DNA of 59,953 bases from Pseudocoprococcus catus (GCF_902381825.1 NZ_LR698973.1:650786-710738), one strand, 5' to 3'. Positions 26,955-36,061 are shown, counted from the stretch's first letter. The notes: generated by a model not told the origin, from the sequence alone. Numbers and translations: made by a program.

Positions 26955-28103
26955 TTATTTCTCCAATGTTTCAAGAAAAGCTTCCAGACGGGTACGAATC
27001 TGGCCTTTATCCGCCTGGGAATAATCAGTTTCAATCATCAGGTAGGATTTTCCTTTATTTGTTACAGTCTGTTTCACATAGTGGGATTCGATATTGTAAG
27101 TATGACAGGCCTGAAGGATAATTTCGATGACGCCGTCTACCTGATATTCGTCAATCATTTCGTCAATATACTGCATACGGCTGTTGTTCGGGCTCATAAC
27201 AGAGCAGTTGATATTGAGGTATTTTTTTGCAAGGGCGTCATAAATCGGCATATTTTCGTCAACCGGTTCTACTTTTTCACGGGTACCGTTGCAGCAGTCG
27301 AAAGCCACCACATCTGCGCCGAGTTCCTCAACGGTTTTGATAATTTTGTCACGGACACCGCTGTTTGGACATCCTGTAATCAGGAGTCTCGGACGATCAC
27401 TTGCTTTACCTTTATAATTAGCTTCCCAGTCCGTCAACACTTCTTTTGTGCGTTCCTCGATAATAGCAATACGTTCTTCGAGATTAAAATTAAAACCAAG
27501 ACCGTCCAGGCGGGTACCCATCTCATAACCGCTGATTGGTGCAGGATTCAGTTTGCCCAGTTCAAGGAAACCAAGCATGGCGCGGCGTTCGTGATTTTTC
27601 AGACGGATGGCATCACGAATGTCTTTTTCCGTAATGGTGATGTGGTAAAAATCTTCCAGTTTTTCTTTTAGACGGATGACTTCCTCGGTCCAGGAACGGA
27701 GCGCTGCGTCGTCTCTGGAGTGCGGCAGCTGCATAACGTAAGTTTCTTTTAACTCGTTCATCAGTTCAAACATCTTGCGCTTGCCGTCACAGGTGGTTTC
27801 ACCCACAATGAAATCTGAAAAATAGAAATAAGGACATGTGTCTGTCAGTGCGAAACCGTAGCTGGCTTTGATCAGCGGACAGAGATTGCGGGGCAGTTTC
27901 GTCTCGGCAGCAGGAATCGGTTCATCGCTGGAAGCGCATAAAGGCGCAGCGGCAGCACCGGCAGCCATCAGAAGTTCCTGAGGAACAAAAGAGCAGTAAA
28001 CACCCACGATACGGCCGCCATTGTCTTTGATTTCTTTCATCTTCATAAAGCCGGATTTGCGGGCTTCAGCGTAGGTTTCAAAATTAGCGGGTAAATTCAA
28101 CAT
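26955..28103 (-). CDS. yjiM: YjiM-type double-cubane cluster reductase (382 aa)
   Basis: 2-Hydroxyacyl-CoA dehydratase component-D family member whose full-length pattern closely matches E. coli YjiM. Segments VGVYCSFVPQELLMAAGA, LPRNLCPLIKASYGF, CPYFYFSD, VGETTCDGKRKM and LQACHTYNIESH carry the conserved cysteines. Characterised relatives hold a double-cubane [8Fe-9S] cluster and reduce small molecules with ATP-dependent electrons; the natural substrate is unknown. AAAGGAGG is 9 bases upstream of the ATG. Operon order LysR, this gene, activase, desulfurase-like enzyme suggests a sulfur or selenium theme (inference). Confidence 0.88.
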   Translation of the reverse strand: MLNLPANFETYAEARKSGFMKMKEIKDNGGRIVGVYCSFVPQELLMAAGAAAAPLCASSDEPIPAAETKLPRNLCPLIKASYGFALTDTCPYFYFSDFIVGETTCDGKRKMFELMNELKETYVMQLPHSRDDAALRSWTEEVIRLKEKLEDFYHITITEKDIRDAIRLKNHERRAMLGFLELGKLNPAPISGYEMGTRLDGLGFNFNLEERIAIIEERTKEVLTDWEANYKGKASDRPRLLITGCPNSGVRDKIIKTVEELGADVVAFDCCNGTREKVEPVDENMPIYDALAKKYLNINCSVMSPNNSRMQYIDEMIDEYQVDGVIEIILQACHTYNIESHYVKQTVTNKGKSYLMIETDYSQADKGQIRTRLEAFLETLEK

Positions 28104-28161
28104 TGTAAAATCCTCCTTTGGTGAATTGTTTTCATAATTGCCTGATAAGTATCATGAAAAG

Positions 28162-29061
28162 TTACTGTTTATAGCAATGTTCTAAGTATTTTATAAACTC
28201 ACAAACGTAGTCTTTTAAAATAAAATCCTTATGATAGATGATATAAAATTCTCTACCGGCGATATGTCCCGGCAGTTCGAACTGCAGTAGTCTTTTGGCA
28301 TCGATATAGTCATGGACGGCTTTTTCGGAGACGATGGAGACGCCGAGGCCGCCGGCAACAAGGTTTTTGATGGCTTCCTGATCATTGATGCGGGCAGCAA
28401 TATGGAGTTTATCTTCGGGAATGCCGATTTTTTCGAGAAAAGCAGAAGCCGATTTGCCGGTGCCGCTGCCCTGTTCACGTAAGATGACAGGCTGCTCCTG
28501 AAGGACCTTCTCAAGGGAAAAGCTGCCAGTATCCTTCATTTCCAGAAAATAGTCAGTGACAGGTGCAATCAGAACCAGATGATCCTGATAAAACTTTTTG
28601 AAAACAAGTTGTTCGTCATCGGTTTTCATGCCCACAAGGCCCAGATCATAACTGCCTTTATGAACAGCATCAATAATGCCGCGGCTGTCGCTCTGGGTAA
28701 CAACAAAATAAATATCATCGTGGCTTTTGCCGAATGTCGGCAGTATTTCCGGAAGAATATAGGCGGATGGAATTGTAGAAACGCCAAGACGAATCACCTT
28801 GGAATCGTGACCGTTCCAGCGGCTGACCATGTCATCTCTGAGTTTCAGAATGTTTTGGGCACATTCAAAAAGTTCCATGCCGCGAGGGGTGACTTCAAAG
28901 CTTTTGGCTGTGCGTACGATGAGCCGTGAATTTAATTCTTCTTCCAAAATTCGGATATGAGTGCTGATGGTGGGTTGTGAGATGCCCAGTTCTTCGGCTG
29001 CTTCCGTGAAGCTTCTGCAGCGGACAACGGAGATAAAAGAGTGCAATTGTTTAAAATCCAT
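28162..29061 (-). CDS. LysR family regulator, selenium-metabolism-like (299 aa)
   Basis: N-terminal winged helix-turn-helix (MDFKQLHSF, FTEAAEELGISQPTISTHIR) and a C-terminal periplasmic-binding-like effector domain (RLGVSTIPSAYILPEILP, GSYDLGLVGM). The SxIPxxYxLPE stretch resembles the LysR group that accompanies selenium-metabolism genes; this is recognition by eye only. ATG 29061 follows AGGAGG. It is the first gene of its operon, which is unusual since LysR genes are commonly divergent from targets. It may control both this operon and the divergent carB, whose start is 257 bases away. Confidence 0.85.
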   Translation of the reverse strand: MDFKQLHSFISVVRCRSFTEAAEELGISQPTISTHIRILEEELNSRLIVRTAKSFEVTPRGMELFECAQNILKLRDDMVSRWNGHDSKVIRLGVSTIPSAYILPEILPTFGKSHDDIYFVVTQSDSRGIIDAVHKGSYDLGLVGMKTDDEQLVFKKFYQDHLVLIAPVTDYFLEMKDTGSFSLEKVLQEQPVILREQGSGTGKSASAFLEKIGIPEDKLHIAARINDQEAIKNLVAGGLGVSIVSEKAVHDYIDAKRLLQFELPGHIAGREFYIIYHKDFILKDYVCEFIKYLEHCYKQ

Positions 29062-29098
29062 AGGGGCCTCCTGTAATCGCATATATGTCGTTAGTAAC

Positions 29099-29127
29099 AG
29101 TATACAATTTATTATTATAAAAATCAA
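29099..29127 (-). promoter_or_regulatory. Promoter of the LysR-yjiM-yjiL operon
   Basis: Minus strand: TTGATT (29127-29122), 17-base spacer, TATACT (29104-29099), about 40 bases before the LysR start. Confidence 0.6.
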
Positions 29128-29261
29128 TGAATATATTTAAAATACTGATAAAACGCGCCGAAAATGTTGTAGAAATTGGTGAAGGACTGCCATTTAAACG
29201 GTTTATAATGTAGGTTAATAAATAATACTTTTACAATTAATTACAATTCTGGAAAAAAAGC

Positions 29262-29291
29262 TTGTGAATAGGTACGACCTATGTCTATAAT
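29262..29291 (+). promoter_or_regulatory. carB promoter with palindromic operator in the spacer
   Basis: TTGTGA (29262-29267), 18-base spacer, TATAAT (29286-29291). The spacer begins with the perfect-armed palindrome ATAGGT-ACG-ACCTAT (29268-29282), well placed for a repressor blocking RNA polymerase. AAGGAGG precedes the start at 29319. Confidence 0.6.
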
Positions 29292-29318
29292 AGTAATTAA
29301 AATAAGGAGGATTTTATC

Positions 29319-32300
29319 ATGCCACAGAGAACAGACATTCACAAAGTACTTATTATTGGTTCTGGTCCGATTATTATCGGTCAGGCCTGCGAATTCGATT
29401 ATTCAGGCACTCAGGCCTGCAAGGCATTGAAAAAACTGGGTTATGAGATTGTTTTGGTCAATTCCAACCCTGCAACTATTATGACAGATCCTGAGACAGC
29501 GGATGTGACGTATATTGAACCGTTGAATGTGGAACGTCTGGAAGAGATCATTGCAAAGGAACGTCCGGATGCACTTTTGCCGAATTTGGGCGGACAGTCC
29601 GGTCTGAATTTGTGTGCAGAGCTGAATAAGGCCGGTATTTTGGATAAATATCATGTAAAAGTTATTGGTGTACAGGTGGATGCCATTGAGCGTGGTGAAG
29701 ACCGTATTGAATTTAAACATGCGATGGACAAACTTGGTATCGAGATGGCGAGAAGCGAGGTCGCTTACAGTGTGGAAGAGGCTCTTGCTATTGCAGATAA
29801 ACTGGATTATCCGGTGGTTCTTCGCCCGGCGTATACAATGGGTGGTGCCGGCGGTGGCCTTGTTTATAATAAAGAAGAATTAAAGACTGTTTGTGCCAGA
29901 GGTCTTCAGGCCAGTCTTGTGGGTCAGGTTCTTGTAGAAGAGTCCATTCTTGGATGGGAAGAACTGGAACTGGAAGTTGTCCGTGATAAAGATAACAACA
30001 TGATTACGGTATGTTTTATTGAGAATATCGACCCTCTGGGTGTGCATACCGGCGATTCTTTCTGTGCAGCACCAATGCTGACAATTTCTGAAGAATGCCA
30101 GAAACGTCTTCAGGAACAGGCTTATAAGATTGTTGAATCTGTTGAGGTTATTGGTGGTACAAACGTACAGTTTGCTCATGATCCTGTGACAGACAGAATT
30201 ATTGTTATTGAGATTAATCCACGTACATCACGTTCATCTGCTCTGGCTTCTAAGGCCACAGGTTTCCCAATCGCTCTTGTGTCTGCAATGCTGGCAACAG
30301 GCTTGACACTGAAGGATATTCCTTGCGGAAAATATGGTACCCTGGACAAATATGTACCGGATGGAGACTATGTGGTTATCAAGTTTGCACGCTGGGCTTT
30401 TGAGAAATTCAAAGGCGTTGAAGACAAGCTTGGCACACAGATGCGAGCGGTCGGTGAAGTTATGAGTATTGGAAAGAACTACAAAGAGGCCTTTCAGAAA
30501 GCCATCCGAAGTCTTGAAACAGGCCGTTACGGTCTTGGTCATGCAAAGAATTATGATACCATGACAAAGGAAGAACTTTTACATTTGCTGATTAATCCAA
30601 CAAGCGATCGTCATTTTATCATGTACGAAGCTATCCGCAAGGGCGCAACAACAGAAGAGATTTTCGACCTGACCAAGGTGAAGACATACTTTATTGAGCA
30701 GATGCGTGAATTGGTTGAGGAAGAGGAAGAAATTCTTAAGTCCAAAGGCCATCTGCCGGCAGATGCACTTTTGATCCAGGCAAAGAAAGATGGTTTCTCT
30801 GATAAATATCTGAGCCAGCTGCTGGAGATTCCTGAGGAAGAAATCCGTAATCACAGAATCAGCCTTGGGGTTGAAGAAGCATGGGAAGGTGTCCATGTCA
30901 GTGGTACAAAAGACAGCGCGTATTATTATTCCACTTACAATGCCCAAGACAAGAATCCTGTGGCTGAGGCAAAACCGAAGATTATGATCCTCGGTGGCGG
31001 TCCAAACAGAATTGGTCAGGGTATCGAGTTTGACTATTGCTGTGTACATGCAGCCCTTGCCTTAAAGAAGCTTGGTTTTGAGACTATTATTGTCAATTGT
31101 AATCCGGAAACTGTTTCTACCGATTATGACACATCTGACAAGCTTTATTTTGAGCCGCTGACACTGGAAGATGTTCTCAGCATTTATAAGAAAGAAAAAC
31201 CATTGGGCGTGATTGCCCAGTTTGGCGGTCAGACACCACTGAATCTGGCAGCAGAGCTTGAGAAAAACGGCGTAAAGATTCTTGGTACAGCACCTGCAGT
31301 CATTGATCTTGCAGAAGATCGTGACCTGTTCCGTGCCATGATGGAAAAACTTGACATTCCGATGCCTGAATCCGGCATGGCAACAACCGTTGATGAAGCA
31401 CTGGAGATCGCCAATAAGATTGGTTACCCGGTTATGGTACGTCCTTCCTATGTTCTTGGCGGCCGCGGTATGGAAGTTGTCTATGATGATGAGAGCATGG
31501 CCGGCTATATGGCAGCTGCAGTTGGTGTGACGCCGGACAGACCAATCCTGATTGACCGTTTCCTGAATCATGCTACAGAATGTGAGGCAGATGCCATCAG
31601 CGATGGTACACATGCCTTTGTACCGGCTGTTATGGAGCATATTGAGCTGGCTGGTGTTCATTCCGGTGACTCTGCTTGTATCCTGCCTTCTGTGCATATT
31701 TCACCTGAAAATGTGGCAACAATCAAGGAATATACAAGAAAGATCGCTGAGGAAATGCATGTCAGGGGACTGATGAACATGCAGTACGCCATTGAGAATG
31801 GCAAAGTGTATGTTCTGGAAGCCAATCCGAGAGCATCCCGTACAGTGCCGCTTGTATCCAAAGTCTGCAATATCCGTATGGTGCCGTTGGCAACAGATAT
31901 TATTACATCAGAATTAACAGGTCGTCCGTCACCTGTTCCGGAATTGAAAGAGCAGAAGATTCCATATTATGGTGTCAAGGAAGCTGTCTTCCCATTCAAT
32001 ATGTTCCCGGAAGTAGATCCTGTTCTCGGACCGGAAATGCGATCAACCGGTGAGGTACTTGGATTATCCGAGTCCTACGGTGAAGCCTTTTTCAAGGCGC
32101 AGGAAGCCGCATCTCTGAAACTGCCGTTGGAAGGCACAGTTTTGATCTCTGTGAATAAGAAAGATAAGCCAGAAGTCGTGGATGTGGCAAAGCGCTTCCA
32201 TGAAGACGGCTTTAAGATTATTGCAACAGGAAAGACCTGTGATCTGTTGAATGAATCCGGTATTCCAGCTGAAAAGGTGAAGAAACTTTATGAAGGACGT

Positions 32301-32543
32301 CCGAACATTCTGGATATGATCACGAATGGCAAGATTGACCTTGTAGTTAATTCACCGGCAGGCAAAGAAAGTGTGCATGATGACAGTTATCTTCGTAAAG
32401 CTGCCATTAAGGCAAAGATTCCATATATGACAACCATCGCAGCAGCGAAAGCAACCGCTGAGGGTATTGGTTATGTGAAAGCACACATGGAAGAAAATAA
32501 TGGAGTTAAATCACTGCAGCAGATGCACAGTGAAATTCAATAA
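29319..32543 (+). CDS. carB: Carbamoyl-phosphate synthase large chain (1074 aa)
   Basis: Makes carbamoyl phosphate from bicarbonate, ammonia (normally from glutamine through CarA) and two ATP, for arginine and pyrimidine synthesis. Two homologous ATP-grasp halves are clear: IIGSGPIIIGQACEFDYSG at residues about 11-29 and ILGGGPNRIGQGIEFDYC near 556; each is followed by the PxxGGQ motif (PNLGGQSGLNL, AQFGGQTPLNL). The last 140 residues form the allosteric domain. Length is canonical. No carA flanks it; CarA may be encoded elsewhere, or the enzyme may use free ammonia. The neighbouring purine island releases ammonia, which makes this placement notable. Confidence 0.95.
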   Translation: MPQRTDIHKVLIIGSGPIIIGQACEFDYSGTQACKALKKLGYEIVLVNSNPATIMTDPETADVTYIEPLNVERLEEIIAKERPDALLPNLGGQSGLNLCAELNKAGILDKYHVKVIGVQVDAIERGEDRIEFKHAMDKLGIEMARSEVAYSVEEALAIADKLDYPVVLRPAYTMGGAGGGLVYNKEELKTVCARGLQASLVGQVLVEESILGWEELELEVVRDKDNNMITVCFIENIDPLGVHTGDSFCAAPMLTISEECQKRLQEQAYKIVESVEVIGGTNVQFAHDPVTDRIIVIEINPRTSRSSALASKATGFPIALVSAMLATGLTLKDIPCGKYGTLDKYVPDGDYVVIKFARWAFEKFKGVEDKLGTQMRAVGEVMSIGKNYKEAFQKAIRSLETGRYGLGHAKNYDTMTKEELLHLLINPTSDRHFIMYEAIRKGATTEEIFDLTKVKTYFIEQMRELVEEEEEILKSKGHLPADALLIQAKKDGFSDKYLSQLLEIPEEEIRNHRISLGVEEAWEGVHVSGTKDSAYYYSTYNAQDKNPVAEAKPKIMILGGGPNRIGQGIEFDYCCVHAALALKKLGFETIIVNCNPETVSTDYDTSDKLYFEPLTLEDVLSIYKKEKPLGVIAQFGGQTPLNLAAELEKNGVKILGTAPAVIDLAEDRDLFRAMMEKLDIPMPESGMATTVDEALEIANKIGYPVMVRPSYVLGGRGMEVVYDDESMAGYMAAAVGVTPDRPILIDRFLNHATECEADAISDGTHAFVPAVMEHIELAGVHSGDSACILPSVHISPENVATIKEYTRKIAEEMHVRGLMNMQYAIENGKVYVLEANPRASRTVPLVSKVCNIRMVPLATDIITSELTGRPSPVPELKEQKIPYYGVKEAVFPFNMFPEVDPVLGPEMRSTGEVLGLSESYGEAFFKAQEAASLKLPLEGTVLISVNKKDKPEVVDVAKRFHEDGFKIIATGKTCDLLNESGIPAEKVKKLYEGRPNILDMITNGKIDLVVNSPAGKESVHDDSYLRKAAIKAKIPYMTTIAAAKATAEGIGYVKAHMEENNGVKSLQQMHSEIQ

Positions 32544-32569
32544 AAATATTGGCAAACATTTAAGTTTTA

Positions 32570-32617
32570 AGAACTGCCCGGCTATGTGTTTAAAAAGACA
32601 TTTGGCCGGGCAGTTCT
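32570..32617. terminator. Terminator hairpin after carB
   Basis: Thirteen-bp perfect stem AGAACTGCCCGGC (32570-32582) with GCCGGGCAGTTCT (32605-32617), loop about 22 bases. It can also serve the convergent Rpn remnant. Confidence 0.65.
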
Positions 32618-32629
32618 CCTGTGAGACTA

Positions 32630-33051
32630 TTACATTTTCTCAATAAATTCTTCTAAATTCTGACAGCGCGCGGCATTTCTGGACCATTGCTTGAGGGTAT
32701 CAAGATGAGTCTCAGATGTAATCCGTTCCCGGATATCATCAGGAATGCAGCCAATTTCAGAAAGAAGTTCAAGGATATCTTCAATTCGGGACAGTCATTG
32801 CGATATCCAAGGAAAAGCGCACCGCTGAGGGTTGTAATCGTCAACAGACCGGGGTCTGAATAGTTCGTCCCATTAATTGCATTGTAAAGGGATAGTGCTT
32901 CTGATGGGGAATTAAAAATCTGTTCGAACAGACTGGATAAAAAAGTTCTGTTCAGTGATTGAGAAGTTGCTGAAGCAGACAAGGATGCTGCGTAAGCAGC
33001 GGTATCTGCAGTTTTATCAGGTGTAAAGGTGGATGGCTGCCATTGTGCCAT
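32630..33051 (-). pseudogene. Rpn-family PD-(D/E)XK nuclease/transposase remnant
   Basis: From ATG 33051 (GGAGG upstream) the frame reads a typical Rpn N-terminus: NRTFLSSLFEQIF, LSLYNAINGTNYSDP, then GALFLGYRND. At about residue 85 it meets an unrelated frame, while a family-like C-terminus (IEDILELLSEIGCIPDD, then EEFIEKM and stop at 32630) continues in another frame. The catalytic middle, normally about 200 residues, is gone. So an internal deletion with frameshift inactivated the gene. An intact relative lies at 51108-52139. Confidence 0.75.
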
Positions 33052-33292
33052 AAAATCTACCTCCATTTTACCATAAAACGAATTCATATACGAGTAATAA
33101 AAAACTTCAAAATATGATGCGCATCGTGTAAAAACATCATAACACATCAAAAACAAACTTCTCCTGAACGGAAATAGCAGCAATTTCGGTTCTATCCTTA
33201 AATCATTTTGGGTCTTTATTTAGAAGATGCAGTATCTGTATAGATGAAGATTATATAATGCAATAATAATTTTGAAAAAACAGAGTCTTCTA
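33052..33292. other. Intergenic region upstream of the metal module
   Basis: About 240 AT-rich bases. The right end carries the promoter at 33293. Apart from the ribosome site of the Rpn remnant I see no ORF, repeat or structured element. Confidence 0.4.
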
Positions 33293-33349
33293 TTGACATC
33301 ATCTCTATCTGTGGTATACTTAAATTAACATATGAATAAATGAGCATAT
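33293..33349 (+). promoter_or_regulatory. Promoter and ArsR/SmtB-like operator of the metal-export module
   Basis: TTGACA (33293-33298), 16-base spacer, TATACT (33315-33320), a near-consensus promoter. Just downstream, the imperfect palindrome ATATG-AATAAATGAG-CATAT (33330-33349) resembles operators of metal-sensing ArsR/SmtB repressors. No such repressor gene is adjacent. Confidence 0.55.
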
Positions 33350-33391
33350 AAATGATTAAAAATAAATAATATATTCAAAGGAGATTTTATT

Positions 33392-33610
33392 ATGAAGAAG
33401 ACGTATAAGATTGATGTGGATTGTGCCAACTGTGCGAACAAGATGGAAGATGCAGCGAATAAGACAGCCGGTGTGAAGAATGCGGTTGTCAACTTCATGG
33501 CACTGAAGATGAGTGTTGAATTTGAAGAAGGTGCAGCGCCGAAGGATGTCATGCAGGAAGTATTGAAGAACTGCAAGAAGGTTGAGGACGATTGTGAGAT
33601 TTTCCTTTAA
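33392..33610 (+). CDS. Small HMA-domain metal-binding protein (72 aa)
   Basis: Stand-alone heavy-metal-associated domain with beta-alpha-beta-beta-alpha-beta pattern. The metal motif is CANC (DCANCANK, residues about 10-17) instead of the usual MxCxxC. Probably delivers a soft or transition metal to the P-type ATPase 110 bases downstream, which lacks its own N-terminal HMA domain; the pair thus splits a normally fused protein. AAAGGAG precedes ATG 33392. Cytoplasmic. Confidence 0.85.
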   Translation: MKKTYKIDVDCANCANKMEDAANKTAGVKNAVVNFMALKMSVEFEEGAAPKDVMQEVLKNCKKVEDDCEIFL

Positions 33611-33729
33611 GACAGAATGAATACGGAAGTTGTGAGATACCAGGATTGGATGCGTCTGACCCTGGTATCCTGCCATAGAGTTTGAAGTTTGTTATAGATA
33701 GTATGACTGAATAAAGGAAGGTGAGCTGT

Positions 33730-35598
33730 GTGAATAAGAAGCAGAAAAAGGTTTTGACAAGAATTATTATAGCAGCTGTTTTGATGATTGCTTTTTCTTT
33801 TCTTACGGTTGAAGACTATACGGCGTTTGTTTTATTTCTGATTCCGTATCTTGTCATTGGATATGATATTCTGATCAAGGCCGGCAAGGGCATTAAGAAT
33901 CATCAGGTGTTTGACGAGAATTTTCTGATGGCGGTAGCAACCGTAGGCGCGATTGCCCTTGGTGATTATCGTGAAGGTGTTGCTGTTATGCTGTTTTACC
34001 AGATTGGCGAGCTGTTCCAGAGCTATGCTGTGGGCAAGAGTAGAAGGAATATCAGTGATCTGATGGATATTCGTCCGGATTATGCGAATATCGAGCGTGA
34101 CGGTGAGATTGAGGAAGTGGACCCGGATGAAGTTGAGATTGGCAGTATCATCGTTGTCAAGCCGGGTGAGAAAGTGCCTATTGATGGCGTGATCATTGAG
34201 GGAACCACCACATTGAATACAAGTGCACTGACAGGAGAGAGCGTGCCGAGAGATGCATCGGAAGGTGATGAAGTGATCAGCGGCTGTATCAATATGACGG
34301 GTGTTCTCAGAATTAAGACAACGAAGGAATTTGGTGAGTCGACGGTTTCGAAGATTCTGGATATGGTGGAGAACGCAAGCTCAAGAAAGTCCCGTTCAGA
34401 GAACTTTATTTCCAAGTTTGCCAAATATTACACACCGGCTGTATGCTATGGTGCGTTGGCGTTGGCAGTGCTTCCGCCGATTGTCAGGATGCTTTTTATG
34501 GGTTTTTCACCGGAATGGGGAGATTGGATCATGCGAGCGTTGACATTCCTTGTCATCAGCTGCCCATGTGCCCTTGTTATCAGTATTCCGCTTAGCTTTT
34601 TCGCCGGTATCGGCGGTGCCAGCAATGCAGGTGTCCTTGTAAAGGGTTCTAATTATCTGGAGACACTGGCCGGAACGAAATATGTTGTATTTGACAAGAC
34701 AGGTACAATGACACAGGGGGTATTTGAAGTAACAGGTGTGCATCACAATACATTGCCGATGAATGAAATCCTTGAGTATGCCGCATTGGCAGAGAGCTTT
34801 TCATCCCATCCGATCAGTCGCAGCCTTCAGAAGGCTTACGGCAAGGCCATTGATCAGAGCAGAGTGACGGATGTGCAGGAAGTCAGCGGTAAAGGTGTCA
34901 TCGCGAAGGTAGACGGCAGAACCGTTGCTGCAGGCAATGCCAAGTTGATGGAACTGGAAGGTATTCCTTATCAGGAGTGTCACAGCGTCGGTACAGTTGT
35001 TCATATGGCAGTAGATGGTGAATATGTCGGTCATATTCTGATTGCTGATCTGCTGAAACCGCATGCAGAAGAGGCTATCAGAGCACTGAAAGTGGCCGGT
35101 ATCAAGAAGACCGTTATGCTGACAGGCGATGCCAAACGTGTTGCGGACAAAGTGGCGGCGAATCTGGGGATTGATGAAGTACACAGTGAATTACTCCCGG
35201 GTGATAAGGTTGCTATGGTGGAAAAACTGCTGTCACAGAAGAATGAGAAAGAGAAACTGGCCTTTGTGGGTGACGGTATTAATGATGCACCGGTACTTTC
35301 AAGAGCAGATATCGGTATTGCGATGGGTGCTATGGGATCTGATGCAGCCATTGAAGCAGCGGATATTGTTTTGATGGATGATGATCCGCTGAAGATTGCC
35401 AAGGCTATCAGGATTGCCCGGAAGTGTATGAGAATTGTGTATGAGAATATTTATTTTGCCATCGGTGTTAAAGTCATTTGTCTGATTCTCGGTGCCCTTG
35501 GCATTGCCAATATGTGGGTTGCGATTTTTGCGGATGTAGGTGTGATGGTTATTGCCGTGCTGAATGCGATTCGTACATTGTATGTGAAGAATTTGTAA
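33730..35598 (+). CDS. P1B-type heavy-metal ATPase, Zn/Cd class (622 aa)
   Basis: Exports metal ions using ATP. Motifs: CPCALVISIP in the sixth membrane helix, DKTGTMT with phosphorylated Asp near 322, the SHPIS histidine motif, LTGDAK and GDGINDAPVL. The last two helices contain a Lys (IGVKVICL) and an Asp (FADVGVMV), the signature of the Zn/Cd/Pb subgroup P1B-2. No N-terminal metal-binding domain; the separate HMA protein probably supplies it. GTG 33730 is preferred over GTG 33721, which abuts the ribosome site GGAAG with no spacing. A LarE remnant follows directly in the same frame. Confidence 0.92.
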   Translation: MNKKQKKVLTRIIIAAVLMIAFSFLTVEDYTAFVLFLIPYLVIGYDILIKAGKGIKNHQVFDENFLMAVATVGAIALGDYREGVAVMLFYQIGELFQSYAVGKSRRNISDLMDIRPDYANIERDGEIEEVDPDEVEIGSIIVVKPGEKVPIDGVIIEGTTTLNTSALTGESVPRDASEGDEVISGCINMTGVLRIKTTKEFGESTVSKILDMVENASSRKSRSENFISKFAKYYTPAVCYGALALAVLPPIVRMLFMGFSPEWGDWIMRALTFLVISCPCALVISIPLSFFAGIGGASNAGVLVKGSNYLETLAGTKYVVFDKTGTMTQGVFEVTGVHHNTLPMNEILEYAALAESFSSHPISRSLQKAYGKAIDQSRVTDVQEVSGKGVIAKVDGRTVAAGNAKLMELEGIPYQECHSVGTVVHMAVDGEYVGHILIADLLKPHAEEAIRALKVAGIKKTVMLTGDAKRVADKVAANLGIDEVHSELLPGDKVAMVEKLLSQKNEKEKLAFVGDGINDAPVLSRADIGIAMGAMGSDAAIEAADIVLMDDDPLKIAKAIRIARKCMRIVYENIYFAIGVKVICLILGALGIANMWVAIFADVGVMVIAVLNAIRTLYVKNL

Positions 35599-36027
35599 GC
35601 AATCTGTCTTGCAGCGGGACTTGTGGCTGTCAAAGAGCTGGGTGTCAGCAGTCCCCTTCGTGCAGCAGAGCTGAACAAACAGGAGATTCGTGAGTTATCA
35701 AAGGAATTGGGACTTTCCACATGGAATAAGCAGTCCTTTGCCTGCCTGTCTTCGCGTTTTGTTTATGGAGAAACCATTAATGAAGAAAAGCTTGGTATGG
35801 TGGAGAAAGCTGAACAGCTCCTGCTTGAGCTGGGATTCTATCAAGTGCGTGTAAGAATCCATGACAAAATGGCAAGAATCGAAATTCTGCCGTCAGAGTT
35901 TGAAAAACTGTTGGCTGAGGGGATCCGTGAAAAAGTTTACAACTATTTCAAAGAACTTGGTTTTACATATGTAACACTGGATCTGGGCGGTTACCGCACA
36001 GGCAGTATGAACGAAACACTTCATTAG
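35599..36027 (+). pseudogene. LarE-like sulfur transferase, C-terminal fragment
   Basis: Matches the last 135 residues of LarE, the ATP-dependent sacrificial sulfur transferase that makes the nickel-pincer cofactor. Features include KELGVSSPLRAAELNK, the sulfur-donor region FACLSSRFVYGE, and a GYRTGSMNE end. The N-terminal ATP-pyrophosphatase half with its SGGVDS loop is missing. The fragment begins immediately after the ATPase stop codon in the same frame, and GTG 35623 has no ribosome site. A deletion joining the end of the ATPase gene to a larE copy explains it. A terminator follows. Confidence 0.75.
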
Positions 36028-36030
36028 ACG

Positions 36031-36061
36031 AAAAACGGGGCTGCATTGCAGCTCCGTTTTT
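36031..36061 (+). terminator. Rho-independent terminator
   Basis: AAAAACGGGGCTGC-ATT-GCAGCTCCGTTTTT: 14-bp stem (one G.U) with U-run, ending the metal module and usable in both directions. Confidence 0.85.

Noticed and set aside
29403..31697. Several open frames antisense to carB
   Set aside because: They lack ribosome sites and family-like sequence, and mirror the codon bias of carB.
35623..36027. Functional short LarE protein
   Set aside because: The ATP-pyrophosphatase half is absent and no ribosome site precedes the only start codon.
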